From Parasphingorhabdus sp. (GTDB lineage Bacteria; Pseudomonadota; Alphaproteobacteria; Sphingomonadales; Sphingomonadaceae): DNA of 64,000 nucleotides. A program made the translations under genes and the position numbers. Position 1 is the first letter of the stretch; every line of letters begins with the position of its first letter. A model generated the notes under the pieces. The model had not been told where the DNA came from. It did not search any database and worked only from the letters and a program-made list of their open reading frames with translations. Below, in pieces: positions 63,672 to 64,000 of this stretch. The DNA lies in the NCBI GenBank assembly GCA_030373505.1, contig JAUCYS010000013.1, positions 1 to 64,000 on the forward strand, given 5' to 3'.

Positions 63672-64000
63672 ATGATGGTCGCGCTGGTTCAGACGGTGGC
63701 CTATCTCGGACTGGAGGCGCGGGGGGTGGAAGTGCAATGTCAGGTTGCACCCGGCTTGCCTGCATTCAACGTGGTGGGGCTACCGGACAAGGCGGTCGCG
63801 GAGAGCCGGGAGCGGGTACGCGCGGCGATCGCGGCGATGGGGCTTTCGCTGCCGCCCAAGCGTATCACGGTGAATCTGTCGCCCGCCGACCTGCCGAAGG
63901 CCGGTTCGCACTATGACCTGCCGATCGCACTGGCACTGCTTGGTGCCATGGGCATTATCGATGCCGAGACGCTGGCAAGCTATATCGTGGTGGGCGAACT
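63672..64000 (+). CDS. YifB/ComM family Mg-chelatase-like AAA+ ATPase (N-terminal part, cut by window end)
   Basis: Only about 109 residues are inside the window. The N-terminal LonC-like/ChlI domain has AYLGLEARGVEVQCQVAPGLPAFNVVGLPDKAVAESRERVRAAIAAMG and KRITVNLSPADLPKAGSHYDLPIALALL, which are diagnostic for YifB/ComM. ComM is a helicase that promotes branch migration in natural transformation. The start may be ATG 63672 or the adjacent ATG 63675. Confidence 0.9.
   Translation, partial: MMVALVQTVAYLGLEARGVEVQCQVAPGLPAFNVVGLPDKAVAESRERVRAAIAAMGLSLPPKRITVNLSPADLPKAGSHYDLPIALALLGAMGIIDAETLASYIVVGE

Noticed and set aside
1..64000. tRNA, rRNA, insertion sequence or prophage
   Set aside because: No transposase, integrase, cloverleaf or rRNA segment was recognised by eye. 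A tRNAscan-SE/ISfinder run would be decisive.

Overview
The window looks like a chromosomal segment of an alphaproteobacterium of the Sphingomonadales (Sphingorhabdus/Sphingopyxis/Parasphingorhabdus-like). Evidence: moderately high GC, a SufR(Rrf2)-SufBCDS-SufT-SufA operon, a DUF4167 protein next to prmC, HupE/DUF3604 genes, an rpmH-rnpA-yidD-yidC-engB block, and interspersed palindromic repeats of the kind common in sphingomonads. No rRNA, tRNA, transposase, CRISPR array or prophage was seen.

Layout. 0-5.4 kb: the end of a lower-GC exopolysaccharide cluster on the minus strand (glycosyltransferase, GDP-mannose dehydratase-like enzyme, Wzy-like polymerase/ligase, priming sugar transferase). 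5.4-9.7 kb: an accessory three-gene cassette on the plus strand, made of TIR-TM-TPR, an unrecognised 248-aa protein, and a TPR/SLOG/degenerate-cyclase protein. It is preceded by a perfect dyad and resembles nucleotide-signal conflict systems. 9.7-13.4 kb: a minus-strand operon VOC-AtuA-TIGR03084-Crp/Fnr. 13.5-22.6 kb: an SDR, an NmrA-type reductase, a HupE/PPIase/DUF3604 module, a DUF885 lipid-free secreted hydrolase, a structured RNA element ending in an intrinsic terminator, and an AraC-type regulator.

22.6-29.4 kb: the SUF iron-sulfur assembly operon, with an IscR-type operator (GACT-N5-AGTC) overlapping the presumed promoter. The operon carries several repeat elements. One lies inside the sufS reading frame, and one supplies the ribosome binding site of sufD. 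29.4-41.6 kb: housekeeping genes (etfAB, sucC, ppa, M61 peptidase, hisS-prfA-prmC, DUF4167), plus a lipoprotein gene that appears to start with CTG, coupled to a DUF1206 gene.

41.6-64 kb: ygfZ, pyrC, rarD, small acetyltransferase/DUF1330 genes, a P450/SDR/monooxygenase/SnoaL catabolic operon, then core cell-envelope and secretion genes: murA, trpS-murJ, secB, a Tim44-like protein, mltA, an Smr-domain protein, dapE, GST, engB, yidC, yidD, rnpA, rpmH. The window ends inside a YifB/ComM-type ATPase.

All functional calls rest on recognised motifs and gene order read by eye. No database search was run.
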